From Dyella sp. 2HG41-7 (GTDB lineage Bacteria > Pseudomonadota > Gammaproteobacteria > Xanthomonadales > Rhodanobacteraceae): a DNA stretch of 64,000 bases. Made by a program: the position numbers and the translations under genes. This document shows, one piece after another, positions 1 to 10,049 of the stretch. Where the stretch lies: NCBI RefSeq assembly GCF_021390675.1, contig NZ_JAJEJV010000004.1, positions 1,860,001 to 1,924,000 on the forward strand, given 5' to 3'. Each line of letters opens with the position of its first letter. Positions within the stretch are counted from its first letter, which is position 1. A model generated the notes under the pieces. The model searched no databases. It was not told the DNA's origin and was given only the letters and a program-made list of their open reading frames with translations.

Positions 1-880
1 CGCCAAGCAAGGTGTGCTCGACGCGTCCGCTCGGGTGCGTATCCAATTCGAGATTGCGGCGCGTTGCGGAATCTAGCGCAATGGTTTCGCTCGCACTTTC
101 CACGGACATGCCTGAAAGATGCGGCAATGCGCTTTTCTGCGTTTCTTCCACATAGCCGAGCAAGCACCCTGCGGCGGCGATGGCGAGCGGCAGGTTATCG
201 ACGCCGAACCCGGAAAGATCGCGCGTACCAAAAAAGCGGTTGAGCTCACGTCGCGCCGCATCGCCGTCGAAATGCCACGGCGGCCGCTTGCGCAGACCGG
301 GCAGGGCGCTTACCAATTTCGGCCACGCCACATCTTCGCCGACCAACGTTTCCGCCGGCTGTAAGCGCGCCAATTCCGCAGCGAGCGATTCCGCATTCGA
401 CACTTCGCTCAGCAGAAAGCGGCCGCTAGAAAGATCGACCCACGCCAATCCGTAACTGCCGTGCGCGCCGGCCGCAATGGCCAGCAGCAGATTGTCGCGA
501 CGTTCTTCCAGCAAGGCTGCGTCGGTCACCGTGCCCGGCGTGACGATGCGCACTACTTTGCGTTCCACCGGCCCCTTCGCCAACGCCGGATCGCCGATCT
601 GTTCGCAAATCGCAACCGATTCGCCCAGGCGCACCAGCTTGGCCAGATAATTTTCCACCGCGTGATACGGCACGCCCGCCATTGGAATCGGTTGTCCCGC
701 CGACTGCCCGCGCTGCGTCAGCGTGATGTCGAGCAAACGCGCCGCCTTGCGTGCGTCGTCGTAGAACAACTCGTAGAAATCGCCCATCCGGAAGAACAAC
801 AGCACGTCCGGATGCGCGGCCTTCGCCGCGAGGTATTGACGCATCAAAGGGGTGTGCAGCGAGAGGTCGTCCTGATTCAT
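1..880 (-). CDS. mutS: DNA mismatch repair protein MutS (N-terminal part, runs off window edge)
   Basis: MutS recognises mismatched or looped-out bases and starts methyl-independent or MutL-dependent repair in the cytoplasm. The reverse strand is open from the ATG at 878-880 to the window edge, giving about 293 residues that begin [16 protein letters not shown]. The mismatch-reading motif GDFYELF sits near residues 33-39, with the base-stacking Phe and the Glu of the F-x-E signature both present. The connector-domain sequence follows. The ATPase and dimerisation domains lie outside the window. The gene is divergent from pncC with a 68-bp gap, an arrangement common in Xanthomonadales. Identification is by motif and context and is secure; only the C-terminus is missing because of the window boundary. 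Confidence 0.96.
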   Translation of the reverse strand, partial: MNQDDLSLHTPLMRQYLAAKAAHPDVLLFFRMGDFYELFYDDARKAARLLDITLTQRGQSAGQPIPMAGVPYHAVENYLAKLVRLGESVAICEQIGDPALAKGPVERKVVRIVTPGTVTDAALLEERRDNLLLAIAAGAHGSYGLAWVDLSSGRFLLSEVSNAESLAAELARLQPAETLVGEDVAWPKLVSALPGLRKRPPWHFDGDAARRELNRFFGTRDLSGFGVDNLPLAIAAAGCLLGYVEETQKSALPHLSGMSVESASETIALDSATRRNLELDTHPSGRVEHTLLG

Positions 881-948
881 GCGGTCTTGTCTTGGCGTCG
901 TAGGGCTGAGCGAGTACAACGGAAAATTCGCAAGTCGCGGAGTGTCGC

Positions 949-1458
949 ATGGAGAAGTCGTTCGTTCCTACTGATGCCGAGCTGGCGGCGTTGGCGGTGT
1001 GCACCGCCGCGGCGATGCAGCGGCATTCGTCGATGCTGGCATCGGCCGAATCGTGCACCGGCGGGTGGATCGCCAAGACGCTGACCGATCTGTCCGGCAG
1101 TTCCGCCTGGTTCGAAGCGGGCGTCGTCAGCTACAGCAACGCCGCCAAGATGTCGCTGCTCGGCGTGCGACGGGAGACGTTGGAGCGTTTCGGCGCCGTG
1201 AGCAAAGAAACGGCTTTGGAAATGGCCTCCGGCGCGGTGGATCGCCTGAATGCGGATGTGGCCGTGGCCGTCACGGGGATTGCCGGGCCGACGGGCGGCA
1301 CGCCGGATAAGCCGGTCGGCACGGTGTGGATCGGCTGGGCGCGTCGCAGCGGCGCAGCGCACGCCAGGCTTTTTCATTTCGAGGGCGACCGTGAAGCCGT
1401 ACGACGCCAGACCGTGGCCGAGGCCCTCGAGGGCGTGCTGGCAATCCTGACGAATTGA
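949..1458 (+). CDS. pncC: Nicotinamide-nucleotide amidohydrolase PncC (CinA C-terminal domain)
   Basis: This 169-residue protein is a stand-alone CinA C-terminal domain, which deamidates nicotinamide mononucleotide to nicotinate mononucleotide in NAD salvage. The family signatures are visible: SAESCTGG near residues 32-39, [16 protein letters not shown] near 109-117, and [10 protein letters not shown]. The length matches stand-alone PncC proteins of about 160-170 residues, so the N-terminal molybdopterin-like CinA domain is absent rather than lost by truncation. It lies directly upstream of recA, the familiar cinA-recA neighbourhood. Here a repeat element at 1504-1666 separates the two, so co-transcription with recA is uncertain. 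Confidence 0.93.
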   Translation: MEKSFVPTDAELAALAVCTAAAMQRHSSMLASAESCTGGWIAKTLTDLSGSSAWFEAGVVSYSNAAKMSLLGVRRETLERFGAVSKETALEMASGAVDRLNADVAVAVTGIAGPTGGTPDKPVGTVWIGWARRSGAAHARLFHFEGDREAVRRQTVAEALEGVLAILTN

Positions 1459-1503
1459 ACAGAAATTGACCAGCGGCTCGGCTTGACCGTTGTGGGATAC
1501 TCA

Positions 1504-1666
1504 GGGTTGGTCTAATCCATTTTGCGTAGGCGTCACCGTTCCTGTCTGTCTGCAGACCGCAGGACCATCGGCGAGGACAGACGGCCAGTCTGCCCTACGC
1601 CACGCAACACACTCTGCGGGCCTTCTGGACATCATGCCACCCACGCAAAATGGATTAGACCAACCC
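1504..1666. repeat. 163-bp element bounded by perfect 24-bp inverted repeats
   Basis: The ends 1504-1527 and 1643-1666 are exact reverse complements over 24 bases, built around GGTCTAATCCATTTTGCG. The interior carries further self-complementarity (GTCTGCAGAC near 1548-1557, CTGTCTGT against ACAGACGG), so the whole element could fold into a long hairpin or cruciform. No transposase is encoded. It sits between pncC and recA. A MITE or REP-like intergenic repeat is the best description; a purely regulatory hairpin is the alternative. I could not check for other genomic copies. Confidence 0.75.
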
Positions 1667-1743
1667 CGCCAGCATCCCAGTCCGTGAGACGAACACGCGG
1701 CATGATGCTCGCCACGACCACAACGAACAGCGGAATCACGACG

Positions 1744-2778
1744 ATGGAAGACAACAAGCGCAAAGCGCTCGCTTCGGCCCTCGGCCAGATCGAGAAGCAA
1801 TTTGGCAAGGGCGCGGTGATGCGCCTGGGCGATCGTACCAACGACAACATCGAAACCGTCTCCACCGGTTCGTTGGGCCTGGACATCGCGCTGGGCGTCG
1901 GCGGTTTGCCGCGCGGACGCGTGGTGGAGATCTACGGTCCGGAATCCTCGGGTAAAACCACGCTCACTCTGCAAGTGATCGCCAATTGCCAGAAGAACGG
2001 CGGCACCGCGGCCTTCGTCGACGCCGAGCACGCGCTCGATCCGATCTACGCGCAGAAGCTGGGCGTGAATATCGACGATCTGCTGGTTTCGCAGCCCGAC
2101 ACCGGCGAGCAAGCGCTGGAAATCGCCGACATGCTGGTGCGCTCCGGTGCGGTGGACGTGGTGGTGGTCGACTCCGTCGCCGCACTCACGCCCAAGGCTG
2201 AAATCGAAGGCGAAATGGGCGATTCCCACGTGGGTCTGCATGCCCGTCTGATGAGCCAGGCGCTGCGCAAGCTCACCGCCAACATCAAGAAATCCAACTG
2301 CCTGGTGATCTTCATCAACCAGATCCGTATGAAGATCGGCGTGATGTTCGGCAACCCCGAAACCACCACCGGCGGTAACGCGCTGAAGTTCTACGCGTCC
2401 GTGCGTCTGGACATCCGTCGTATCGGCGCGGTGAAGAAGGGCGAAGAAGTCATCGGTTCGGAAACGCGCGTGAAAGTGGTGAAGAACAAGGTTGCGCCGC
2501 CGTTCCGTCAGGCCGAATTCGAGATTCTGTACGGTGAAGGTTCCTCGCGCGAAGGCGAAATCATCGAACTGGGTGTGGCGCAGAACCTCGTCGAAAAATC
2601 CGGCGCGTGGTACAGCTACAAGGGCGATCGCATCGGTCAGGGCAAGGAAAACGTGCGCCAGTTCCTGCGCGATAACCCCGCCATCGCCAACGAGATCGAC
2701 CGCGAACTGCGCGCGCGCCTGCTGGTTAGCAGCGGCGGCGCCACGGCATCCTCCGAAGAAGCGTTGGAAGAAGCCTGA
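1744..2778 (+). CDS. recA: Recombinase RecA
   Basis: RecA forms filaments on single-stranded DNA, catalyses strand exchange and stimulates LexA self-cleavage in the SOS response. The protein is 344 residues (E. coli 353). The Walker A motif GPESSGKT lies at residues 65-72 and the segment [20 protein letters not shown] is typical. The start at 1744 ([14 protein letters not shown]) matches family N-termini. The frame stays open upstream into the repeat element, but nothing there resembles RecA, so longer starts were rejected. A clear LexA box was not found in the 77 bases between the repeat and the start. The SDR gene follows after 2 bases and recX after it, suggesting one transcript. Confidence 0.98.
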   Translation: MEDNKRKALASALGQIEKQFGKGAVMRLGDRTNDNIETVSTGSLGLDIALGVGGLPRGRVVEIYGPESSGKTTLTLQVIANCQKNGGTAAFVDAEHALDPIYAQKLGVNIDDLLVSQPDTGEQALEIADMLVRSGAVDVVVVDSVAALTPKAEIEGEMGDSHVGLHARLMSQALRKLTANIKKSNCLVIFINQIRMKIGVMFGNPETTTGGNALKFYASVRLDIRRIGAVKKGEEVIGSETRVKVVKNKVAPPFRQAEFEILYGEGSSREGEIIELGVAQNLVEKSGAWYSYKGDRIGQGKENVRQFLRDNPAIANEIDRELRARLLVSSGGATASSEEALEEA

Positions 2779-2780
2779 CG

Positions 2781-3410
2781 ATGAGCGAGCGACGCCTGCG
2801 GATTCTTCTTGTCGGCGCGTCCGGCACCTTGGGGCGCGCAGTACAAGCCGAGCTCGCTCAGCGCCATGACGTGATCGCTGCCGGACGCAATTCCGGCAGC
2901 ATTCGCATGGATCTCACCGATGTCCAAAGCATTCGCGACGGCTTGAAACAAGTGGGCGAACTGGATGCTGTGGTGAGCGCAGCGGGCAAGGTCACATTTG
3001 CGCCGCTGTCGGATTTCAAAGCGGCTCCGTTCGGCGAATCGCTGCATACGTTGGGCATCAGCGACAAACTGCTCGGGCAGGTGAATCTCGCGCTGGCCGC
3101 ACGGGATTGTCTGCGCGATGGCGGTTCGATCACGCTCACCACCGGCATTCTTTCCGAGCAGCCGATCGTTGCCGGTACGTCCGCGAGTCTGGTCAATGGC
3201 GCGGTGGAAGCCTTTGTGCGTGCGGCGGCGATCGAATTGCCGCGCGGGCTGCGTATCAACGTGGTCAGCCCCAACGTATTGACGGAAGCCATGCCCGCTT
3301 ACGCGCCGTTCTTTCGAGGCTTCGAACCCGTCAGCGCGGCACGCGCCGCCATGGCGTTCAGTCGCAGCGTGGAAGGCGCGCAGACGGGGCAGATCTACAA
3401 AGTGTTCTGA
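2781..3410 (+). CDS. Short-chain dehydrogenase/reductase-like protein without the usual catalytic Tyr/Lys
   Basis: This 209-residue protein has an N-terminal Rossmann fold with the nucleotide-binding glycine motif GASGTLG at residues 12-18 and a downstream segment VVSAAGKV resembling the SDR NNAG motif. Where classical SDRs carry YxxxK, the sequence reads SASLVNGAVEAF, so the catalytic Tyr and Lys are not seen. The later motif INVVSPNVLTE is the SDR PG-like segment. It starts 2 bases after recA and is followed by recX, so it is probably co-transcribed with them. Some short SDRs with this VNGAVE segment are known in proteobacteria, but the substrate is unknown. It may bind a dinucleotide without acting as a classical reductase. 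Confidence 0.8.
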   Translation: MSERRLRILLVGASGTLGRAVQAELAQRHDVIAAGRNSGSIRMDLTDVQSIRDGLKQVGELDAVVSAAGKVTFAPLSDFKAAPFGESLHTLGISDKLLGQVNLALAARDCLRDGGSITLTTGILSEQPIVAGTSASLVNGAVEAFVRAAAIELPRGLRINVVSPNVLTEAMPAYAPFFRGFEPVSAARAAMAFSRSVEGAQTGQIYKVF

Positions 3411-3424
3411 TCGTTTCTTCGTCG

Positions 3425-3925
3425 ATGAAACGCAAGCCAGGCGACAAAACCACTGAAAAACCCAAACCCAGCGCCTATAGCAAGGCGCTGGGTCTGCTTG
3501 CGCGCCGCGAACATTCACGTCGTGAATTGCGCCAGAAGCTGGATCGCAGCGGCTATGCCAAAGACGAAGCCGGCGAGGCCTTGGATCGCCTTGGCGAGCA
3601 GCAGTATCAGGATGACGACCGTTTCGCCGAAGCCCTGATCCGCAACCGTTCTGCCCAAGGGTACGGCCCCATGCGCCTGCGAGCCGAGCTGAAAAGCCAC
3701 GGTTTGGCCGACGCGCGCATCCGCACTCTGCTCGACGCCGCCGATATCGATTGGGCCGAATCCGCCGCCGCGCAACTGCGTCGCCGATACGGCGCCAAAG
3801 GCTCCGCAGACCCGGCCGAACGCGCGCGCCGGGCGCAATTCCTCTTGCGTCGCGGCTTTCCCGCCGCCACAGTACGGGATGTAACCCACGCCGACGTGGA
3901 CGATGCGACCGACGAAACCCTTTGA
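3425..3925 (+). CDS. recX: Regulatory protein RecX
   Basis: RecX binds RecA filaments and blocks their extension, limiting recombinase activity. The chosen start gives 166 residues, beginning MKRKPGDKTTEKPK, which matches the usual 150-170. The three-helix RecX repeats are recognisable: LLARREHSRRELRQKL, LGEQQYQDDDRFAEALIRNR and GPMRLRAELKSHGL. The frame is open much further upstream, but that part overlaps the SDR gene in another frame and is not RecX-like. The gene completes a recA - SDR - recX unit that ends at a good intrinsic terminator (3947-3980). Confidence 0.93.
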   Translation: MKRKPGDKTTEKPKPSAYSKALGLLARREHSRRELRQKLDRSGYAKDEAGEALDRLGEQQYQDDDRFAEALIRNRSAQGYGPMRLRAELKSHGLADARIRTLLDAADIDWAESAAAQLRRRYGAKGSADPAERARRAQFLLRRGFPAATVRDVTHADVDDATDETL

Positions 3926-3946
3926 GACCCCCGCGCGGGCCTGACG

Positions 3947-3980
3947 AAGGGCGTTGGCGTCGCCGCGTCGCGCCCTTTTT
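3947..3980 (+). terminator. Intrinsic terminator after recX
   Basis: AAGGGCG at 3947-3953 pairs with CGCCCTT at 3971-3977 and a run of five T follows (3976-3980). It separates the recA-recX unit from alaS, whose start codon is 20 bases further on. alaS may therefore rely partly on readthrough or on a promoter inside this short gap. Confidence 0.7.
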
Positions 3981-3999
3981 GTCTTAAGCCCCGATCTCA

Positions 4000-6636
<2,637 letters not shown>

Positions 6637-6675
6637 CGCGCTGCGTATGGACCACGTGTAAAAATTGTGTGTAGA

Positions 6676-6705
6676 TTGCACCTGGCGCTTATGCTCGGCT
6701 AGTAT
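6676..6705 (+). promoter_or_regulatory. Predicted sigma-70 promoter of csrA
   Basis: TTGCAC at 6676-6681 and TAGTAT at 6700-6705 are separated by 18 bases. The remaining leader of about 205 bases to the csrA start has several small hairpins, such as GACG-taaa-CGTC, and a Shine-Dalgarno TGGAG that contains a GGA triplet of the kind CsrA itself binds. Autoregulation is plausible but inferred. Confidence 0.6.
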
Positions 6706-6910
6706 CGATCAGATGTTCGGTGTCGCTGGTTGCGGTGGCGCTGTGAATGGCAAGCGGTCTTTCGGGACAGCTCGCCGGGTTGAGAGCCGGGAAGGCGGTA
6801 AGGCCTTTGACGGACGTAAACGTCAGAACTTTGCATGATGATTGTGCTCAGGGGTGAGGCAGCAACATGCAAAGGGCCTGTGACCATAAGCATTAAATGG
6901 AGTAGCAGCT

Positions 6911-7123
6911 ATGTTGATTCTGACCCGCAGGGTCGGTGAAACCCTGATGATCGGCGACGAGGTGACCGTCACCGTTCTCGGCGTGAAAGGCAACCAGGTT
7001 CGCATTGGCATTAATGCGCCCAAGAACGTGGCTGTGCACCGCGAAGAAATTTACCAACGCATCAAAGGCGAGAACGAGAATGAGGGCGGCGGTGGCGCGA
7101 CCGGCGAGTCCGGCGGTCATTAA
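6911..7123 (+). CDS. csrA: Carbon storage regulator CsrA (RsmA)
   Basis: CsrA is a small dimeric RNA-binding protein that represses or stabilises mRNAs by binding GGA motifs near ribosome binding sites. The N-terminal segment [18 protein letters not shown] and the RNA-contacting [19 protein letters not shown] are near-invariant in the family. The protein is 70 residues, a little longer than E. coli CsrA (61), because of a Gly/Glu-rich tail ending GATGESGGH. The alaS - csrA - tRNA-Ser order is the usual gammaproteobacterial one. The Shine-Dalgarno GGAG lies 10 bases before the start and overlaps a possible CsrA site. Confidence 0.98.
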   Translation: MLILTRRVGETLMIGDEVTVTVLGVKGNQVRIGINAPKNVAVHREEIYQRIKGENENEGGGGATGESGGH

Positions 7124-7194
7124 CTGCCTCTTTACCTTCCGACCATCGGCCGGTATCCTTGCCGGCTCCTCGTGATGCCACGGGAACAAAACAC

Positions 7195-7287
7195 GGAGAG
7201 ATGCCCGAGAGGCCGAAGGGGCTCCCCTGCTAAGGGAGTATAGGGTCAAAAGCCTTATCGAGGGTTCGAATCCCTCTCTCTCCGCCA
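7195..7287 (+). tRNA. tRNA-Ser (anticodon GCT)
   Basis: The acceptor stem GGAGAGA (7195-7201) pairs with TCTCTCC just before discriminator G and an encoded CCA (7285-7287). The anticodon loop CTGCTAA gives GCT, reading AGC/AGU serine codons. A long variable arm typical of class II tRNAs is present, and the T arm is GAGGG-TTCGAAT-CCCTC. The length is 93 bases. A terminator starts 7 bases downstream. Confidence 0.97.
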
Positions 7288-7294
7288 GATAAAG

Positions 7295-7317
7295 AACGCC
7301 CCTTGTGGGCGTTTTTT
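7295..7317 (+). terminator. Terminator after tRNA-Ser (first of three similar copies)
   Basis: AACGCCC (7295-7301) pairs with GGGCGTT (7307-7313) and is followed by T residues. The hairpin is 7 bases downstream of the tRNA CCA end. Confidence 0.8.
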
Positions 7318-7473
7318 ATTTGGCGGAGAGAGAAGCTCGATGAGAACCCTAACGGTTCGACAAATTCGTCCGGAACGAATTTGGACAGCCGAAGGCTGGC
7401 CCCGCAGCGCGTAGCGCGAAGGGGTGAGGCCCACGGACTGGCCGAACAATCCCTCGCAGTGCCAGATAGAAAG

Positions 7474-7496
7474 AACGCCCCTTGTGGGCGTTTTTT
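7474..7496 (+). terminator. Second copy of the tRNA-Ser terminator hairpin
   Basis: The same AACGCCC / GGGCGTT hairpin with a T-run recurs at the head of repeat unit B, 179 bases after the first. Confidence 0.7.
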
Positions 7497-7654
7497 ATTT
7501 GGCGGAGAGAGAAGCTTGGTGAGAACCCTAACGCTTCGACACAAATTTGCCTGGAGCAAATTTGGACAGCCGGAGGCTGGCCTCGGAGCGCGAAGCGCAC
7601 AGGGGTGAGGCCCACGGACTGGCCGAACAATCCCTCCCTGCGCCAGATAACGAA

Positions 7655-7679
7655 CGCCCCTAGTGGGCGATTTTTTTTT
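7655..7679 (+). terminator. Third, diverged copy of the terminator hairpin
   Basis: CGCCCC (7655-7660) pairs with GGGCG (7665-7669), followed by a nine-T run. It ends the repeat array and faces the convergent citrate-synthase-like gene. Confidence 0.7.
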
Positions 7680-7757
7680 GCGCTATTAGTTTTCCCAATT
7701 GCGGAGTTCGCTCGTACCAATGCATTGTGAGAACGCGCCGACGAGAACTTTTGTTGT

Positions 7758-8975
7758 TTACTCCTCGCGCGTCGGCATACGTCCCACATAATTCGCGCGC
7801 GGCCGAATCAAGCTTCCGCTCTCTTGCTGTTCAAGAGCATGCGCCAACCATCCTGCCGTGCGGCCGGCAGCGAACATCGCCAATGCGGTGTCTGCGCTCA
7901 AATCATACGACGAAGCAATGGCTGCCAAAGCAAAATCCAAATTCGGTTTGCGGCCGCATTGCGCTTGTACTGTTTCGATCAATTGTTGAATGCGAGAAAG
8001 TTTCGACGGCTCGGGTCGCGTTGTATGCAATGCATGCAATAGGACGGTGGCGCGTGGATCGCCGTCGGCGTAGAGGGGATGACCGAATCCCGGCAATGCA
8101 TCGCCACGACGTAGGCGCTCGCGCACACGGTCGTCGGCTCTGCGTTCTCGCAGCATGTCGTGAATGAACGCGTGCGCTCGCGCCGCAGCGCCACCATGAT
8201 GCGGGCCGGATAATGTATTCAGTCCCGCGCAGATGGCGGCGTGCAAGCTGGCGCCGGTCGATGCGGCGACGCGCGTGGCGAACGACGACGCGTTGAGTTC
8301 GTGATCCGCACACAGCACGAGCGCGCAGCGCACGACATCGAATAAGCCACTTTCGTTCTTGCCCCAACTTGTCACCATGACACGATCGATCGGTTGCGCA
8401 CTCGGCTGCGCGGCGCATAGCAGTGCGGCCGTTTCGCGAAGCAGTCGCGCTGCGTCGCTGCGTCGATGAAGCGGATCGGTGCTGTGCGCGCGCATAGCGT
8501 CGAGCGCGAGCAAAGGCAACGCTGCGGCGGTTCGTTCGAGTGGCGGAAGATGCGGTTGCCGAAGCAGCATCGCTACAGACTCAGGCCACGGAGCGGGTGC
8601 TTCGCTTGCAAACGGATCGCGTTCGCCGCAATCCCAAAGCAATCGTGCGGTCTCTTCCAGCGTCGCGCCGCTTTGCGCGAGCGCGATGGCGGATTCGCCG
8701 CGGTAGTAATGACCGTGCGGACGAATCAGCGAAATGCGCGTTTCCATCACCGGCAAACCCCAGGCGAGACTATGCGCGGCTCCTTGCGCTGCGCCGCGCC
8801 CGGCTTGTTTACGTTCGATCAGCTGCTCGATGTCGCTGGCGCTGTATTCCCGGCTGCGACCGTCGAGACCGGGACGCGAATCGATGCGGCCGCGGCTCAC
8901 ATACGCGTAGAGCGTGGCAAGGCTGATACCGAGTCGTGTCGCGGCGTCCTGGGCGGAAAGGTAGTCGGTGCGCAT
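7758..8975 (-). CDS. Helix-turn-helix / citrate synthase fusion, probable regulator of the propionate locus
   Basis: The 405-residue protein opens with a helix-turn-helix of the excisionase/MerR-like type (YLSAQDAATRLGISLATLYAYVSRGRI, residues 5-31), followed by a full citrate synthase domain. The citrate synthase catalytic signatures are all present: GPHHGGA, GFGHPLY and NLDFALAAI supply the two histidines and the aspartate. It is divergent from prpB-prpC, with an inverted-repeat operator candidate (8982-9014) directly upstream of its start. The likely role is a transcription factor sensing a (methyl)citrate-type ligand, possibly with residual enzymatic activity. That role is inference from domain order and position. 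It could alternatively be a citrate-synthase-like enzyme with an accessory DNA-binding domain. Confidence 0.8.
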   Translation of the reverse strand: MRTDYLSAQDAATRLGISLATLYAYVSRGRIDSRPGLDGRSREYSASDIEQLIERKQAGRGAAQGAAHSLAWGLPVMETRISLIRPHGHYYRGESAIALAQSGATLEETARLLWDCGERDPFASEAPAPWPESVAMLLRQPHLPPLERTAAALPLLALDAMRAHSTDPLHRRSDAARLLRETAALLCAAQPSAQPIDRVMVTSWGKNESGLFDVVRCALVLCADHELNASSFATRVAASTGASLHAAICAGLNTLSGPHHGGAAARAHAFIHDMLRERRADDRVRERLRRGDALPGFGHPLYADGDPRATVLLHALHTTRPEPSKLSRIQQLIETVQAQCGRKPNLDFALAAIASSYDLSADTALAMFAAGRTAGWLAHALEQQESGSLIRPRANYVGRMPTREE

Positions 8976-8981
8976 GAGGAT

Positions 8982-9014
8982 ATATTGATCCTTTTAATCA
9001 AGATTGATCAATAT
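8982..9014. promoter_or_regulatory. Inverted-repeat operator candidate between the HTH-citrate synthase gene and prpB
   Basis: ATATTGATC (8982-8990) and GATCAATAT (9006-9014) are perfect inverted 9-mers 15 bases apart, with a third partial half-site (ATCAA/TTGAT) between them. It begins 7 bases upstream of the minus-strand gene and 78 bases upstream of prpB, so a bound protein could control both directions. Confidence 0.55.
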
Positions 9015-9091
9015 GTTGCGGCGTGACAGAGTGCAGCCCGATCTGAGCGAAGGCGCTCATCACTTACAATGGATGGTTTCGGAGAACCGCA

Positions 9092-9979
9092 ATGACTCAG
9101 CTTGATTCTGCCGGCAGCCGTTTCCGCGCCGCACTCGCCGCCGAAAAACCGTTGCAGGTCATCGGCGCGATCAACGCCAATCATGCGCTGCTGGCCAAGC
9201 GCGCCGGCTACCGCGCGATTTATCTGTCCGGCGGCGGCGTGGCGGCAGGATCGTTGGGTTTGCCGGATCTGGGCATCAATACGCTCGACGACGTATTGAC
9301 GGACGTGCGCCGCATTACCGATGTGTGCGATCTGCCGCTGATGGTGGATATCGATACCGGTTTTGGTCCTAGCGCATTCAATATCGCGCGTACGGTGAAA
9401 AGCCTGATCAAATTCGGTGCCGCCGCATGCCATATCGAAGACCAAGTCGGCGCCAAGCGCTGCGGTCATCGTCCCGGCAAGGAAATCGTATCGGCGGGCG
9501 AAATGGCCGATCGCGTCAAAGCCGCAGCGGACGCCAAGACCGATTCGAATTTCTTTCTGATTGCGCGCACGGATGCGATCGCCGTCGAAGGCGTTGATGC
9601 CGCGATCGAGCGCGCGCTTGCATGCGTCGAAGCTGGCGCGGATGGCATTTTCGCCGAGGCCGCTTACGACTTGCCCACGTATCGGCGTTTTGTCGACGCG
9701 GTGAAAGTGCCGGTGCTCGCCAACATCACCGAGTTCGGCCAAACGCCGCTGTTCAGTGTCGACGAATTACGTACGGCAGGCGTCGGCATCGTGTTGTATC
9801 CGTTGTCGGCGTTTCGCGCCATGAACAAGGCAGCGGAAACCGTGTACGAGTCCATTCGTCGCGACGGTCATCAGCGCAATGTGGTCGACATCATGCAAAC
9901 GCGCGAAGAACTCTACGACCGCATTGGCTATCACGATTTCGAAAAGAAGCTCGACACGCTTTTCGCCGGCAAGAAGTAA
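9092..9979 (+). CDS. prpB: 2-methylisocitrate lyase PrpB
   Basis: PrpB cleaves 2-methylisocitrate to pyruvate and succinate, the last step of the methylcitrate cycle for propionyl-CoA. The protein is 295 residues, matching the family. The isocitrate-lyase superfamily signature K-R-C-G-H appears as GAKRCGH near residues 119-125, and the Mg-binding segment VDIDTGFG is present. The N-terminus shows the PrpB-like [27 protein letters not shown] region. The start ATG at 9092 has GGAG about 10 bases upstream. It is followed by prpC after 70 bases, forming an operon that ends at the terminator 11218-11249. Confidence 0.95.
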   Translation: MTQLDSAGSRFRAALAAEKPLQVIGAINANHALLAKRAGYRAIYLSGGGVAAGSLGLPDLGINTLDDVLTDVRRITDVCDLPLMVDIDTGFGPSAFNIARTVKSLIKFGAAACHIEDQVGAKRCGHRPGKEIVSAGEMADRVKAAADAKTDSNFFLIARTDAIAVEGVDAAIERALACVEAGADGIFAEAAYDLPTYRRFVDAVKVPVLANITEFGQTPLFSVDELRTAGVGIVLYPLSAFRAMNKAAETVYESIRRDGHQRNVVDIMQTREELYDRIGYHDFEKKLDTLFAGKK

Positions 9980-10049
9980 TTCAACTGTTTATGAAGGTCG
10001 CATGTTCCCCAGCGACCATGATCGATGTTTCGCACCTGGAGCACTATCG

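Larger units (their letters stand above)
7285..7679 (+). repeat. Tandem structured modules (177 and 181 bp) behind tRNA-Ser, plus a partial third
   Basis: Unit A spans 7285-7461, unit B 7462-7642, and a partial unit C begins at 7643. Each starts with GCCAGATA, continues with an AACGCCCC...GGGCG...T-run hairpin, and in A and B goes on with a shared block ending GGCCCACGGACTGGCCGAACA. Both full units carry the same series of hairpins: a 9-bp stem starting CAAATT (7361-7383 in A), a CAGCC/GGCTG hairpin, and a GCGC/GCGC hairpin nested in CCCC/GGGG. The stretch 7288-7757 holds no credible protein gene. Translations on either strand are artefacts of the repeats or of antisense tRNA sequence. Confidence 0.8.

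Noticed and set aside
1522..1743. Upstream extension of recA through the inverted-repeat element
   Set aside because: The extra 74 residues are encoded by the repeat, show no RecA similarity, and the family N-terminus begins at 1744.
1490..1743. LexA box controlling recA
   Set aside because: Palindromes in the repeat such as GTCTGCAGAC do not fit CTGT-N8-ACAG, and nothing else matches well.
7230..7789. Reading frames on both strands through the tRNA-Ser and downstream repeats, with segments such as RRERDSNPR
   Set aside because: They are antisense or out-of-frame readings of the tRNA-Ser 3' end and of the repeated modules. The ERDSNPR-type phrase is a well-known false protein from antisense tRNA sequence.
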